DNA from: Bacteroidales bacterium
Lineage (GTDB): Bacteria > Bacteroidota > Bacteroidia > Bacteroidales > Marinilabiliaceae
Assembly (NCBI GenBank): GCA_017960905.1
Contig: JAGCYH010000002.1
Span: 25,363-89,362 of the forward strand
Direction of reading: 5' to 3'
DNA: 64,000 bases
The notes under the pieces are model-generated. The model was given only the letters and a program-made list of their open reading frames with translations. It ran no database searches and had not been told where the DNA came from. Positions 1 to 7,761 of this stretch are shown here, piece by piece. Position 1 is the stretch's first letter. Each line of letters begins with the position of its first letter. The translations under genes and the position numbers were made by a program.

Positions 1-1
1 C

Positions 2-1015
2 TTGCGCCACACGGGCGATTATGTGGGCGACACTACAAAGGGTTTTACGGTGAGAATCAGTCAGTTGGCCTCGCCTCTGAAGTTTACCGAAGAGGATAAG
101 AGCAAATCGTTCTACAACAATCACGCAGTACGTGACACGCTCGAACTCGGGTCGTTCCGTTTCCGTCCGTACCCGCACTTGCGTCCGCGCGTGCGTTTCC
201 GCCTCGATGACAATTTTGGCCGTTCGCTGGCGCAATTTATCGAGAAACATCAGAACAAACCTGCCGACATAGCGCAAAACTACGAGCATTTCTTCGGCGG
301 CATAAAGATATCGGCCGACACGTCGGACGCGGCTGCACTGCTGTCGTTCCGTGCCGACTCGGTGCAGATAGAGCTGCACTCGCATGTGACGGGCATGAAA
401 CGCTTGGAGCGCATACGCCGCTTCTGGATTACGAACCTCGACTGCCAGTTCAACCACGTGTGGAACGACGGCGCGCCCGCACCATACAACAAGCTTGTGA
501 AACTGAGCGACAAGGTGAACGAGCGCGAAGGCAACCTGCACTCTGTAATGTTCGAAGGATTAGGCTATTACTCGCGCATCGACATATCGGCCATGGAGGA
601 TATATTGTCGAAGAAATACAAGTCGCACGTGATAAAGGCGACGCTCGTGCTGGCTGTAGAGCCAGCATCGTACGAGCGCCGTTTCCTGCCGACGTTTTTC
701 TCGCTCTATGAAGTGAACAAGTGGAACGTGCTCAACGGCATCATCACCGACCAGTTTGGCAAGTCGGTCTATGGCGTGCTGCTCGACAATATGTACGACG
801 AGAACTACGTCTATTACGAGGTTGATATTACGCACTACCTCAATACGTTGCTCTCGCGCGACTATGTGGAGCCTGGCTTGGGAATGGCTGTGGTGTGGGA
901 CGGCGTACTCAACTCGTCGAACTTCTACTATTTGCATTTCAGCGGGCACACCAAGCCGAAGTATAAATCGAATATTCAACTCTATTATTACGATTATGAC
1001 AAGGAAGATAGATAA
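2..1015 (+). CDS. DUF4270 family protein, 5' end cut by window edge
   Basis: The open frame runs in from the window edge, so the N-terminus (where a lipoprotein signal would be expected in this family) is not visible. The 337 visible residues resemble Bacteroidota DUF4270 proteins, which are predicted cell-envelope lipoproteins of unknown function; typical features are the segment around LLSFRADSVQIELHSH and the Tyr-rich C-terminus ending YYYDYDKEDR. Its stop codon overlaps the start of the next gene by 20 bp, so the two are probably co-translated. No catalytic motif was recognised. Family assignment is from memory of sequence style, not from a search. Confidence 0.7.
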   Translation: MRHTGDYVGDTTKGFTVRISQLASPLKFTEEDKSKSFYNNHAVRDTLELGSFRFRPYPHLRPRVRFRLDDNFGRSLAQFIEKHQNKPADIAQNYEHFFGGIKISADTSDAAALLSFRADSVQIELHSHVTGMKRLERIRRFWITNLDCQFNHVWNDGAPAPYNKLVKLSDKVNEREGNLHSVMFEGLGYYSRIDISAMEDILSKKYKSHVIKATLVLAVEPASYERRFLPTFFSLYEVNKWNVLNGIITDQFGKSVYGVLLDNMYDENYVYYEVDITHYLNTLLSRDYVEPGLGMAVVWDGVLNSSNFYYLHFSGHTKPKYKSNIQLYYYDYDKEDR

Positions 1016-2261
1016 AATATTAGCTATCATCATTATACTTATCGCGGGGATAGGCACCTCGGATGCGCAGAACAGTACGGCATCGCCGTACTCGATGTAC
1101 GGATTGGGCATACTCACACCGCGTTGCGACGCCACCTCGTCGGGCATGGGCCACGCTGGCGTAGCCCTTGCACCGAGCAAATGGGTCAACACCGCCAATC
1201 CGGCCGCCATCAACAACCTTGACAGCATCACGTTCTACTTCAACATGCAGTTTAAGGCGTTCTACACCAAGCTGCAGAACGGTCTGCACTCGCAGAGTTC
1301 GTATAGCGGCAACATCGACGGCCTGTCGATGGCGTTCCGCGCAAAACGCTGGTGGGGCGTGGCGTTGGGCTACAACCCGTATTCGGCTGTAGGCTACAAC
1401 ATTAGCGACCGCCAGTACATTATCGGGTCGCCTACGAAGTATCAGATAGTTTACACCGGCAGCGGCGGTCTGCAGCAGGCGTTTTTCACCAACGCCTTCA
1501 CGTTGTTCCGCCACTTCTCGATAGGTGCGAGCGTGTCGGCCATCTGGGGCTCGGTGACGAAGAAAGAGACGGCCAACTTCGCCGACGCCATTGGCGGCGA
1601 GAATATCTACAACGAGAAGAAATACACAATGAACAACCTGTACTTTGAGTACGGTTTCCAATACGACTTCAACATAGGCAAGACCAACTTCCGCGTGGGC
1701 GGTGTGTTCAACGAGCGCACTAACATGCGCTCGTCGTACGACCATATTGTGTCGAACGACGTGTCGTCGCAGCTCTTCTTCGACGATGTTACACCGCTCA
1801 AAGGCGAGTTCAGTGTGCCGCGCAGCTATGCTGCCGGCCTGTCGGTCACACGCCCGTTGCTCACTGCCACAGTCGATTGCCGCTACAACGAGTGGTCGAA
1901 TGTACAGAATGTGAAGTTCGGCGAGTCGGTGAAGTTCACCGACAACTGGACCATAGGCGGCGGTGTGGAGTACAGGATGAACAGCCCCCTCGATGCGCCA
2001 TTCTACAAGCGCATCAACTTCCGCCTGGGCTATTACTATGGCACCGACTACCTGAAGATACGCGGCATGAACCTCGACAACTACGGCGTGACGGCCGGTA
2101 TGACAGTGCCCATGGGGCGCTGGAGCAATGCCGTGGTGATAGCTTTTGAGCATCAGCGCCGCGGCAAAGAGAGCGGCGGCCTCGCCAAAGAGAAAGTCAA
2201 CAGCGTGAAGGTGGCCATCAACATACGCGAGACCTGGTTCCAGAAGGCTAAGTTTGAATAA
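996..2261 (+). CDS. Outer-membrane beta-barrel protein (FadL/OmpP1-like, hypothetical)
   Basis: The start is placed at the ATG at 996, because translation from there gives a clean signal peptide (MTRKIDKILAIIIILIAGI, then GTSDAQ as the likely cleavage region); the longer open frame upstream has no signal. The mature part begins SPYSMYGLGILTPR and continues with alternating aromatic, Gly-rich strands (e.g. RINFRLGYYYGTDYLKI), as in Bacteroidota barrel proteins loosely related to FadL/OmpP1 transporters. It should sit in the outer membrane; the substrate is unknown. It overlaps the DUF4270 gene by 20 bp and is followed by a strong terminator, so the pair form the end of one operon. Confidence 0.7.
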   Translation: MTRKIDKILAIIIILIAGIGTSDAQNSTASPYSMYGLGILTPRCDATSSGMGHAGVALAPSKWVNTANPAAINNLDSITFYFNMQFKAFYTKLQNGLHSQSSYSGNIDGLSMAFRAKRWWGVALGYNPYSAVGYNISDRQYIIGSPTKYQIVYTGSGGLQQAFFTNAFTLFRHFSIGASVSAIWGSVTKKETANFADAIGGENIYNEKKYTMNNLYFEYGFQYDFNIGKTNFRVGGVFNERTNMRSSYDHIVSNDVSSQLFFDDVTPLKGEFSVPRSYAAGLSVTRPLLTATVDCRYNEWSNVQNVKFGESVKFTDNWTIGGGVEYRMNSPLDAPFYKRINFRLGYYYGTDYLKIRGMNLDNYGVTAGMTVPMGRWSNAVVIAFEHQRRGKESGGLAKEKVNSVKVAINIRETWFQKAKFE

Positions 2262-2336
2262 TGCAGATAGTGCGGCGCGCTCTCCCGGAACACAGATAAC
2301 GCAGATTCGACAGATTTTCAATGCATTATAATTTGG

Positions 2337-2363
2337 GACGTTGCACATGCAACGTCTTTTTTT
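2337..2363 (+). terminator. Intrinsic terminator of the DUF4270/barrel operon
   Basis: Perfect 8-bp stem GACGTTGC (2337-2344) with GCAACGTC (2349-2356), tetraloop ACAT, followed by seven T. It lies 76 bp after the barrel gene stop. Confidence 0.9.
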
Positions 2364-2380
2364 GCGTGTCCGCGTTTGGC

Positions 2381-2427
2381 GTAGGCACTTGCCTACGTCG
2401 AAGCTAAAAGCAAGGCTCCTGCCTTGC
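2381..2427. repeat. Two adjacent small palindromes in an otherwise empty intergenic gap
   Basis: Within the 352-bp gap 2262-2613, two further hairpins follow the terminator: GTAGGCA/TGCCTAC (2381-2387 with 2390-2396) and GCAAGGC/GCCTTGC (2410-2416 with 2421-2427). Neither has a T tract. They look like interspersed palindromic repeats. The rest of the gap holds the promoter at 2540-2572 and no gene that I can see. Confidence 0.6.
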
Positions 2428-2539
2428 GACTACAGATTTGCGGTAGCGTGGCCGTGCCAGCCATTCTGGTGCCCGCTGTGTGTCTTTTGAGTCTGTTCCC
2501 CGAAAATGTTGTGTTTATTTTTTTGTTTTTTTACAATAT

Positions 2540-2572
2540 TTTGTCGCCGTTTATTAGAAACCACTATTTTTG
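2540..2572 (+). promoter_or_regulatory. Bacteroidales-type promoter for the 2614 gene
   Basis: A -33 box TTTG (2540-2543), a 21-nt spacer and a -7 box TATTTTTG (2565-2572) match the Bacteroidota consensus TTTG / TAnnTTTG. The start codon follows about 40 bp downstream. Confidence 0.7.
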
Positions 2573-2613
2573 CTTTTGAGAAGAAAGAGACGTAAAATAA
2601 AAAACATAACACT

Positions 2614-2973
2614 ATGGAGAACCGAGAAAAACTGATTCAGTGGGCTTCTGACTGGCTGAAGAACGGAGAGTCGCCTAAAAAACTGAAAAAAGACCTTATG
2701 GGAATGGACTTGACCGAAAGCGAGGCCAACGAGATACTGACCGAAGCTAAATTGATGAATAATGTCGAAGACCGTGGCGAGGAAGCCGAAAAAGCGCAAA
2801 ACTTCAAGAATCTTTTCAAAGGTATTCCGCTTTTTGTAATTGGCTTGATAATAGGTTATTATACATTCTTTTGTAGCGAATTCAGATGGCGTAATTTCAT
2901 TATAGCCTTTGGACTTATTGTATCAGGTACGTTGCTGATGTGTAATATCGACTTAAAGTCTGACAAAGATTAA
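2614..2973 (+). CDS. Small membrane protein, hypothetical
   Basis: Not recognised. A 119-residue protein with a charged, helical N-terminal half (EKLIQWASDWLKNGESPKK, then Glu/Lys-rich to about residue 68) and two predicted membrane segments near residues 70-87 and 94-112. The N-terminal half resembles a short helical bundle rather than an enzyme. It has its own promoter and precedes three tandem paralogues that also carry a small soluble head on a membrane tail, but it lacks their Cys motif. Real coding is supported by the promoter, the start spacing and the hydrophobic pattern. Confidence 0.6.
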   Translation: MENREKLIQWASDWLKNGESPKKLKKDLMGMDLTESEANEILTEAKLMNNVEDRGEEAEKAQNFKNLFKGIPLFVIGLIIGYYTFFCSEFRWRNFIIAFGLIVSGTLLMCNIDLKSDKD

Positions 2974-2997
2974 GTTTTCCCTTGGATTTTTTTATTC

Positions 2998-3005
2998 TAC
3001 ATTTG
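2998..3005 (+). promoter_or_regulatory. Possible -7 box TACATTTG
   Basis: TAnnTTTG match 25 bp upstream of the 3030 start codon. No TTTG at the right distance upstream, so only the -7 element is supported. Confidence 0.4.
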
Positions 3006-3029
3006 TAAAAAATATAATCTTAGGACATT

Positions 3030-3356
3030 ATGAATCGCGAGGAGCAAGTGAAGTGGTGCCAGATGTGCCAGAGGCGCAAGATGGACATGAGCCTGGGGTT
3101 GCTATGCTCGCTTACCGGTGTTAAGGCTGATTTCGAGGGCGAATGTGCTGATTATATTCTCGATGAGAAAGAGGTTGAGTTCAAGGTGGAACAGTATAAG
3201 AGGCATAAGAACGATGACGTCGGGTTTTCGTGGAAGCCTGTGTTTTTGTCGTTGACGGCTGGCTATGTCGTTGCTATACTGGTAGTTGCAGTGGTTGTTA
3301 CGGCAATGCTTATTTGGGGATTCTTTTGCCTTTTGTTGTATTTCGACGGCTTCTGA
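3030..3356 (+). CDS. Cys-motif membrane protein, short paralogue 1 of 3
   Basis: 108 residues. The N-terminal ~40 residues carry a conserved Cys pattern (CQMCQRRK, LLCSLTG, FEGEC; roughly C-x2-C-x14-C-x13-C), which looks like a small zinc-ribbon-type metal site. A charged linker follows, then one hydrophobic segment (about residues 72-103). The head is nearly identical to those of the next two genes, so the three are tandem duplicates. This copy lacks the multi-pass domain of its neighbours and ends after a single membrane helix, so it may be a shortened derivative. Function unknown; a membrane-anchored metal-binding domain is the most that can be said. Confidence 0.65.
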   Translation: MNREEQVKWCQMCQRRKMDMSLGLLCSLTGVKADFEGECADYILDEKEVEFKVEQYKRHKNDDVGFSWKPVFLSLTAGYVVAILVVAVVVTAMLIWGFFCLLLYFDGF

Positions 3357-3398
3357 TGCAAAATATTGATACAGAAATATTTACTTAAAACTAAGAAT

Positions 3399-4496
3399 AT
3401 GAATCGCGAGGAACAACTTAAGTGGTGCCAATTGTGCCAACGGCGCAAGATGGACATGAGCCAGGGCTTGCTCTGTTCGCTAACGGGTGCGAAGGCCGAT
3501 TTTGAGGGCGAATGCCCGAATTTTGAAGCCGATATGCCAGTTGTGAAAGAGAGACAAGAGGAGGCTAAGGAGGAAGGCAGAAAATCGACTATAGGAGGAT
3601 GGCTGGCGTTTTTCCTGTATTTTGTTATTGGTTTAGGTTGCTTAGCATCGATATTCAAAGGAGTACTGGAGCTAAAAAGTGGCGACATGTCGATATACGG
3701 TATGCCAATGAAATTGGTGTATGTAATGTATATAGCGTCGGCTGTGATAGCGGCAATATCCACAATAGCAGCATTCCATAACCGTCGGACCAATGCGGTG
3801 TCGTGGGCGAGAACATATATGGTGATGATAATTATTGATGGTTTGGTGTTTGTTATCGGCAGTATATTAATTGACGAGCCGATGGGGCGAGGCGACGTAC
3901 GTTCTATAATTCGTTCATTCATTATGCCTATTGTCTGGCTGTCGTATCTGAGCCTGTCGGAGCGTGTTCAGAATGTCATTCCACCTGAAACGCGCACGTG
4001 GGGCCGATTAGAGAAAATAATATTTGGTGTGTACACAATAGCCGCATTATCAATTCTTTATATGTCGGTGTCGTTTGCGAATAACCCGCAGGACAATTTG
4101 CATTTGGTTGACAGCGACGCTTTTGTCAGAGAGTATGTACGTGATATGAACGCCGAGATGGATGGAGGGAACACTTGCTATATCGAAGGGAAAAAAATAT
4201 ACATGAACTACGTGATGACAGAAACAGAAAGAGACACGCTGTCTTTTTTAGAAAAGCTTCTTATCAAATCTTCGTTTGAAGAGTCGCCGGAATATATGGA
4301 AGAGGTTAGAAAGTTTAACAGTCTGGGGTATTCTCTTTGTACGCGGTATATCAACCAAGACGGCGACGTGATGTGCGAAATAGAGTTTACCGAGGCGGAG
4401 CTGAAAGGCGAAGATGCCGACACGGAAGAATACACTGATATAGAAGAAGACGCTGATACGGAAGAAGATACCGATGTGGAATTATTGATTGAATAA
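3399..4496 (+). CDS. Cys-motif multi-pass membrane protein, paralogue 2 of 3 (DUF2569-like)
   Basis: I use the ATG at 3399 rather than the upstream 3366, because MNREEQLKWCQLC aligns exactly with the start of paralogue 1. Head: CQLCQRRK, LLCSLTGAKADFEGEC. It is followed by IGGWLAFFLYFVIGLG and about four membrane segments (residues ~55-200), which resembles the DUF2569 family, then a fifth hydrophobic stretch and a soluble tail. The C-terminus is a low-complexity acidic repeat of Glu/Asp/Thr (TEEYTDIEEDADTEED), probably the product of short-repeat expansion. Function unknown. It lies 42 bp after paralogue 1 and 18 bp before paralogue 3, so they are likely co-transcribed. Confidence 0.65.
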   Translation: MNREEQLKWCQLCQRRKMDMSQGLLCSLTGAKADFEGECPNFEADMPVVKERQEEAKEEGRKSTIGGWLAFFLYFVIGLGCLASIFKGVLELKSGDMSIYGMPMKLVYVMYIASAVIAAISTIAAFHNRRTNAVSWARTYMVMIIIDGLVFVIGSILIDEPMGRGDVRSIIRSFIMPIVWLSYLSLSERVQNVIPPETRTWGRLEKIIFGVYTIAALSILYMSVSFANNPQDNLHLVDSDAFVREYVRDMNAEMDGGNTCYIEGKKIYMNYVMTETERDTLSFLEKLLIKSSFEESPEYMEEVRKFNSLGYSLCTRYINQDGDVMCEIEFTEAELKGEDADTEEYTDIEEDADTEEDTDVELLIE

Positions 4497-4514
4497 CAAT
4501 AAAACACTGAAGAT

Positions 4515-5558
4515 ATGAACAATGAGGAGCATCTTAATATATGCCTGACTTGTCAGAATAGGCAGATAGACCTCGACCGAGGGTTGGTTTGCTCGCTGAC
4601 GAATGCTAAGCCCCACTTCGAAGGCGAGTGTATGGGTTATGCCGTCGATGAGCAGGTGATGAACGAGCCGGAGCCCGAAGATACCCCAAAACGCAAGGAC
4701 TCGGTATCGGGCTGGCTGGCGTTCTTTCTTTATGTGGCCGTTGGTTTGGCTACGGCGTATTCGGTGTACACGCTGTTGCGACTGAGTGCTTCGTGGAGCC
4801 GACTGAGCAGTAAGGTGATAGTGGTCATGTTGGTATTGGCTCTGTTGCAGTCGATTGTGGCGATAGCCACAATCCGTGCCTTCCATCGGCGGCTACCCGA
4901 CGCGGTGGCATGGGCGCGCACATACTTGTGGTGTCTGCTAATTGGTTGTATTTTAGATTTTTGTGTGGTAAAAATGACAGAACAATGGCTGTTTATTAGT
5001 GACTATCTGATTACTCTCGGCCCTGTTCTTGGCCCTATAATATGGCTTTTGTATCTCAAATACTCGCGGCGCGTGCGTACTGTAATCCCGCCCGAAATGC
5101 GCACTTGGCGTCCGATACAGAAACAAGTCATGGTTCTGTGGATTGCAGCGTTGTTTCAGTTCGCCTACATACGTGTGAACCAGCTTACATACAGCGATCC
5201 GTATGCGCGATACCGCGACATGCCTGTTGAGGAAGCCTTGCTTGAGATAGAGGAAGAAGTGGAGGCGAATGGCGGAATATGCAAAAGGGGGCGCGATATT
5301 GTCAGTGTGGAGTTTCTGCTCGACCGTCTGGCTCCTGACGACTCTGTAAAGCAGCGGATTGATTATATGCTATCTTTGCAAATACAGACGAATACGCCAG
5401 AAATCGAAGCACTGGCCAATGTGATAACGAAGTCGGGTTACCGGCTCAAGGTAAAATATGTAAACCATCAGGGAGAGGTTCTGGGTGAATATGAATATGG
5501 CGATTACGATGGTCGTCCGCCTATGCAGAGTCCGACCGATGAGGATTCGGGGAAATAA
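4515..5558 (+). CDS. Cys-motif multi-pass membrane protein, paralogue 3 of 3 (DUF2569-like)
   Basis: 347 residues with the same plan as paralogue 2: Cys head (CLTCQNRQ, LVCSLTNAK, FEGEC), linker, GWLAFFLYVAVGLATAYSVY and further membrane segments to about residue 180, with the shared segment RRVRTVIPPEMRTW (VIPPETRTW in paralogue 2). The soluble tail is about 140 residues. The shared VIPPE-RTW segment just after the membrane region is a second family signature besides the Cys head. Start chosen by alignment of the heads. Function unknown; the conserved Cys residues suggest metal binding on one face of the membrane. Confidence 0.65.
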   Translation: MNNEEHLNICLTCQNRQIDLDRGLVCSLTNAKPHFEGECMGYAVDEQVMNEPEPEDTPKRKDSVSGWLAFFLYVAVGLATAYSVYTLLRLSASWSRLSSKVIVVMLVLALLQSIVAIATIRAFHRRLPDAVAWARTYLWCLLIGCILDFCVVKMTEQWLFISDYLITLGPVLGPIIWLLYLKYSRRVRTVIPPEMRTWRPIQKQVMVLWIAALFQFAYIRVNQLTYSDPYARYRDMPVEEALLEIEEEVEANGGICKRGRDIVSVEFLLDRLAPDDSVKQRIDYMLSLQIQTNTPEIEALANVITKSGYRLKVKYVNHQGEVLGEYEYGDYDGRPPMQSPTDEDSGK

Positions 5559-5615
5559 TAAACAGGCAAGTGTCAGATGAGGATAATTGATTGATTATTA
5601 TTGTTTTAAAACTAT

Positions 5616-6872
5616 ATGAATAATACTATTCTGATAAAAAATGTCAGTCTGGACGGCAAACCGACCGACATATACATAGAGGGAAACCGATTCAAGAAGA
5701 TAGGCGGAGCGGCCTCGCAGCAGGCGGCCGATACCGTCATCGACGGTAGCGGCATGGCCATCGTGCCGCCGTACTACAACGCCCACACGCACGCTTCGAT
5801 GACGCTCATGCGCGGCTACGCCGACGACATTGAGCTCTTCCGCTGGCTCAATGAGTATATTTGGCCGTTTGAGGCCAAAATAACCGAACGCGATATTTAC
5901 ATCGGGGCGAAACTGGCTTGCCTTGAGATGATTAAGTCGGGCACGGTGTTTTTCAACGACATGTACTGGCATTGCGACAATGTGTGGCGCGCCGTAGATG
6001 AGATGGGCATGAGGGCCTGTCTGGGCATGACGTTCGTCGATTCGCTCGACGAGAAGGATATTGCCTACAATTTTGATTTGCTGCAGAAGAACGGCACGTC
6101 GGACAGGATAGAATACAGTGTGGCGCCGCACGCCATATACACGGTGAGCGAGCAGTTGTGGCACCGCTGCGCCGAGCAAGCTCGGCGCGTCGGCGCACGG
6201 CTGCACTTCCACCTGTCGGAGACTCGCAAAGAGGTCGACGACTGCATGGCGGCGCACGGCACTACGCCCGTGCGCTGGCTCGACAAGCTGGGCATTCTCG
6301 GTCCCGACTGTATCGCGGCACATGTGGTTCACGTCGACGACGAGGAACTTGCGTTGCTGCGCGAGCGAGGTGTGACTATTGTGCACAATCCTATTTCGAA
6401 CATGAAACTTGCGTCGGGATATTTCCCGACGAAACGCGTGATACGGTCGCACTGCCTCGTAACACTCGGCACCGACGGCTGCTCGTCGAACAACAACCTC
6501 GACATGCGCGAGGAGGCCAAGGTGGCGGCACTGATGGCCAAGTGCAACTACGGGCCGCAGACGCTGCCCGTAGACATGGTGTTCGACTGGGCCACACGCA
6601 ACGGCGCCCGTGCCTTCGGTATCGATGCTGGCGAGATTGCCGAAGGCAAACTTGCCGACGCTATGCTCATACGTCTCGACAACGAACGCATGGTGCCTTG
6701 CCACAACCTCATTTCGAACCTCATATATTCGGTTAGTAATGAGGCTGTTGATACTGTTATCTGCAACGGACGGATACTTATGCAGGGTCGCCGTGTGGCA
6801 GGCGAAGCCGACATCGTGGCCGAAGCCAGAGAATGCTGCGAACGGATTGAGAGAGTAAAGAGTAAAGAGTAA
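5616..6872 (+). CDS. mtaD: MtaD/SsnA-type amidohydrolase (5-methylthioadenosine/S-adenosylhomocysteine deaminase)
   Basis: 418 residues, typical for this cytosolic amidohydrolase-superfamily branch, which deaminates 5'-methylthioadenosine, S-adenosylhomocysteine or related adenosines. Visible metal and active-site motifs in order: NAHTHASM (HxH, about residue 55), HFHLSET (about 200), AAHVVHVDDEEL (about 230) and LGTDGCSSNNNLDM (the late Asp, about 290). The last residues (VKSKE, stop) are encoded by a tandem heptamer AGAGTAA that runs on past the stop, so the native C-terminus may have been altered by repeat invasion. Exact substrate cannot be read from the sequence. Confidence 0.85.
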   Translation: MNNTILIKNVSLDGKPTDIYIEGNRFKKIGGAASQQAADTVIDGSGMAIVPPYYNAHTHASMTLMRGYADDIELFRWLNEYIWPFEAKITERDIYIGAKLACLEMIKSGTVFFNDMYWHCDNVWRAVDEMGMRACLGMTFVDSLDEKDIAYNFDLLQKNGTSDRIEYSVAPHAIYTVSEQLWHRCAEQARRVGARLHFHLSETRKEVDDCMAAHGTTPVRWLDKLGILGPDCIAAHVVHVDDEELALLRERGVTIVHNPISNMKLASGYFPTKRVIRSHCLVTLGTDGCSSNNNLDMREEAKVAALMAKCNYGPQTLPVDMVFDWATRNGARAFGIDAGEIAEGKLADAMLIRLDNERMVPCHNLISNLIYSVSNEAVDTVICNGRILMQGRRVAGEADIVAEARECCERIERVKSKE

Positions 6873-6947
6873 AGTGTAAAGAGTAAAGAGTAATGTAGAG
6901 ACGCACGGCCGTGCGTCTGAATAAAAAAATACGGCCGTGCGTCTGTA
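6850..6947 (+). repeat. Composite repeat: AGAGTAA heptamers plus 20-bp palindrome and partial second copy
   Basis: Tandem AGAGTAA-like heptamers (about 6850-6893) begin inside the 3' end of mtaD. They are followed by the perfect palindrome AGACGCACGGCCGTGCGTCT (6899-6918) and a partial copy ACGGCCGTGCGTCT (6931-6944). Related copies lie at 7571-7629 and 23121-23174. Confidence 0.8.
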
Positions 6948-7010
6948 TATAGAGTAAAGATGAAAATGCTAAAAACAAATCATTTCCGTTGTATCGGGCG
7001 TAAAATGATA

Positions 7011-7018
7011 TATATTTG
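7011..7018 (+). promoter_or_regulatory. -7 box TATATTTG of the toxin-antitoxin operon
   Basis: TAnnTTTG match 13 bp before the antitoxin ATG; a canonical -33 TTTG is not present at the expected position. Very short leader. Confidence 0.5.
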
Positions 7019-7030
7019 CAGAAAAAAAAT

Positions 7031-7240
7031 ATGAAAACAACAGTAACCATAGATTTGGACACAAGAAATGCTGATGCTATGAGTTTTCTCAACTATATGA
7101 AAACCCTTAGTTTCGTCACTGTGCGCGAAAACGATGCAATCATTGAAGATATGAAGCGTTCGCGGGTTGAGGCAGAGAACCTTATGAACGACAAAAATGC
7201 CAAAGGATGTACAGCTGACGAGATAATAAGCATGATATGA
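7031..7240 (+). CDS. Antitoxin-like protein of a type II toxin-antitoxin pair
   Basis: The ATG at 7031 gives MKTTVTIDLDTRNADAMSF, a typical short antitoxin beginning (a beta strand that could form a ribbon-helix-helix or RelB-like head); the frame could start 15 bp earlier, but 7031 fits best. About 69 residues, charged, with a helical C-terminal half (EDMKRSRVEAENLM) suited to wrapping a toxin. The stop overlaps the toxin start by 4 bp (ATGA). Assigned mainly from size, order and the toxin next door; the exact family is not certain. Confidence 0.65.
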   Translation: MKTTVTIDLDTRNADAMSFLNYMKTLSFVTVRENDAIIEDMKRSRVEAENLMNDKNAKGCTADEIISMI

Positions 7241-7569
7241 TAGCGTTTGTCGCCACACCAACGTTTCTTAAGAACGCAAAGGTTCTTTCGAAGAGATATC
7301 CATCTTTTAAAAAAGACCTGAAGGAATTGCTTGATTCTTTGTCGGAGAATCCAGAGCAGGGCGTGTCATTGGCCGGAAAATTCAGAAAAATAAGGTTGGC
7401 AATATCATCTAAGGGCAAAGGAAAACGAGGCGGAGCAAGGGTAATTACAACAGATTGTGTGATTGTACAAGGGGCCGGCCGTATTGTGCTCGTGTCGGTT
7501 TATGACAAAAGTGATATAGATAGTATGTCGGTTGAAGAGATAAAAAAGGCCTATTCATCGTTGAGTTGA
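7237..7569 (+). CDS. RelE/ParE-superfamily toxin-like protein
   Basis: 110 residues. FVATPTFLKNAKVLSKRYPSF followed by a helix rich in Lys/Leu, then GKFRKIRLAISSKGKGKRGGARV and ITTDCVIV, VLVSVYDKSD match the strand-helix-strand layout and basic surface of RelE/ParE/HigB toxins, which act on ribosome-bound mRNA (RelE type) or on gyrase (ParE type). Which target applies cannot be told. Starts within the antitoxin stop codon (translational coupling). The cassette is bordered on both sides by the AGACGCACGG palindrome, suggesting insertion as a unit or between repeats. Confidence 0.75.
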   Translation: MIAFVATPTFLKNAKVLSKRYPSFKKDLKELLDSLSENPEQGVSLAGKFRKIRLAISSKGKGKRGGARVITTDCVIVQGAGRIVLVSVYDKSDIDSMSVEEIKKAYSSLS

Positions 7570-7570
7570 T

Positions 7571-7629
7571 GTAGAGACGCACGGTCGTGCGTCTGTAGAG
7601 AGTAAAGTGTAAAGAGTAGAGAGTAAAGT
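7571..7629 (+). repeat. Second copy of the palindrome/heptamer composite repeat
   Basis: AGACGCACGGTCGTGCGTCT (7575-7594, one central change from the copy at 6899) followed by AGAGTAA/GTGTAAA heptamers (7596-7629); the order is reversed relative to the mtaD copy (palindrome first, heptamers second). The remaining gap to gltB (7630-8212) is occupied by the regulatory module described below. Confidence 0.8.
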
Positions 7630-7654
7630 CTGTAAAAAAAACACTTACACAGAC

Positions 7655-7679
7655 ATAAGTAAAACGCGTAAATGCATGG
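7655..7679 (+). promoter_or_regulatory. Candidate operator/activator site upstream of the gltB promoter
   Basis: A 25-bp segment (core CGTAAATGCATGG at 7667-7679) is 20/25 identical to 24089-24113 upstream of glnK. In both places it ends exactly 27 bp before the -33 TTTG. Fixed spacing plus conservation suggests binding of a transcription factor common to both operons. The protein is not known. Confidence 0.6.
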
Positions 7680-7706
7680 CTGTGTGGCTAAAAAGTCGGA
7701 AAAATA

Positions 7707-7739
7707 TTTGGTGATGGGAAAATGCCCTCATTATATTTG
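7707..7739 (+). promoter_or_regulatory. gltB operon promoter
   Basis: -33 TTTG (7707-7710), 21-nt spacer, -7 TATATTTG (7732-7739). Matches the Bacteroidota consensus; transcription would start near 7746, about 16 nt before the first leader ORF. Confidence 0.8.
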
Positions 7740-7761
7740 CACTCGATAAAAAGATAAATAA

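Noticed and set aside
756..995. Longer N-terminus for the outer-membrane barrel protein
   Set aside because: The extra residues overlap the DUF4270 gene in another frame and precede a clear signal peptide.
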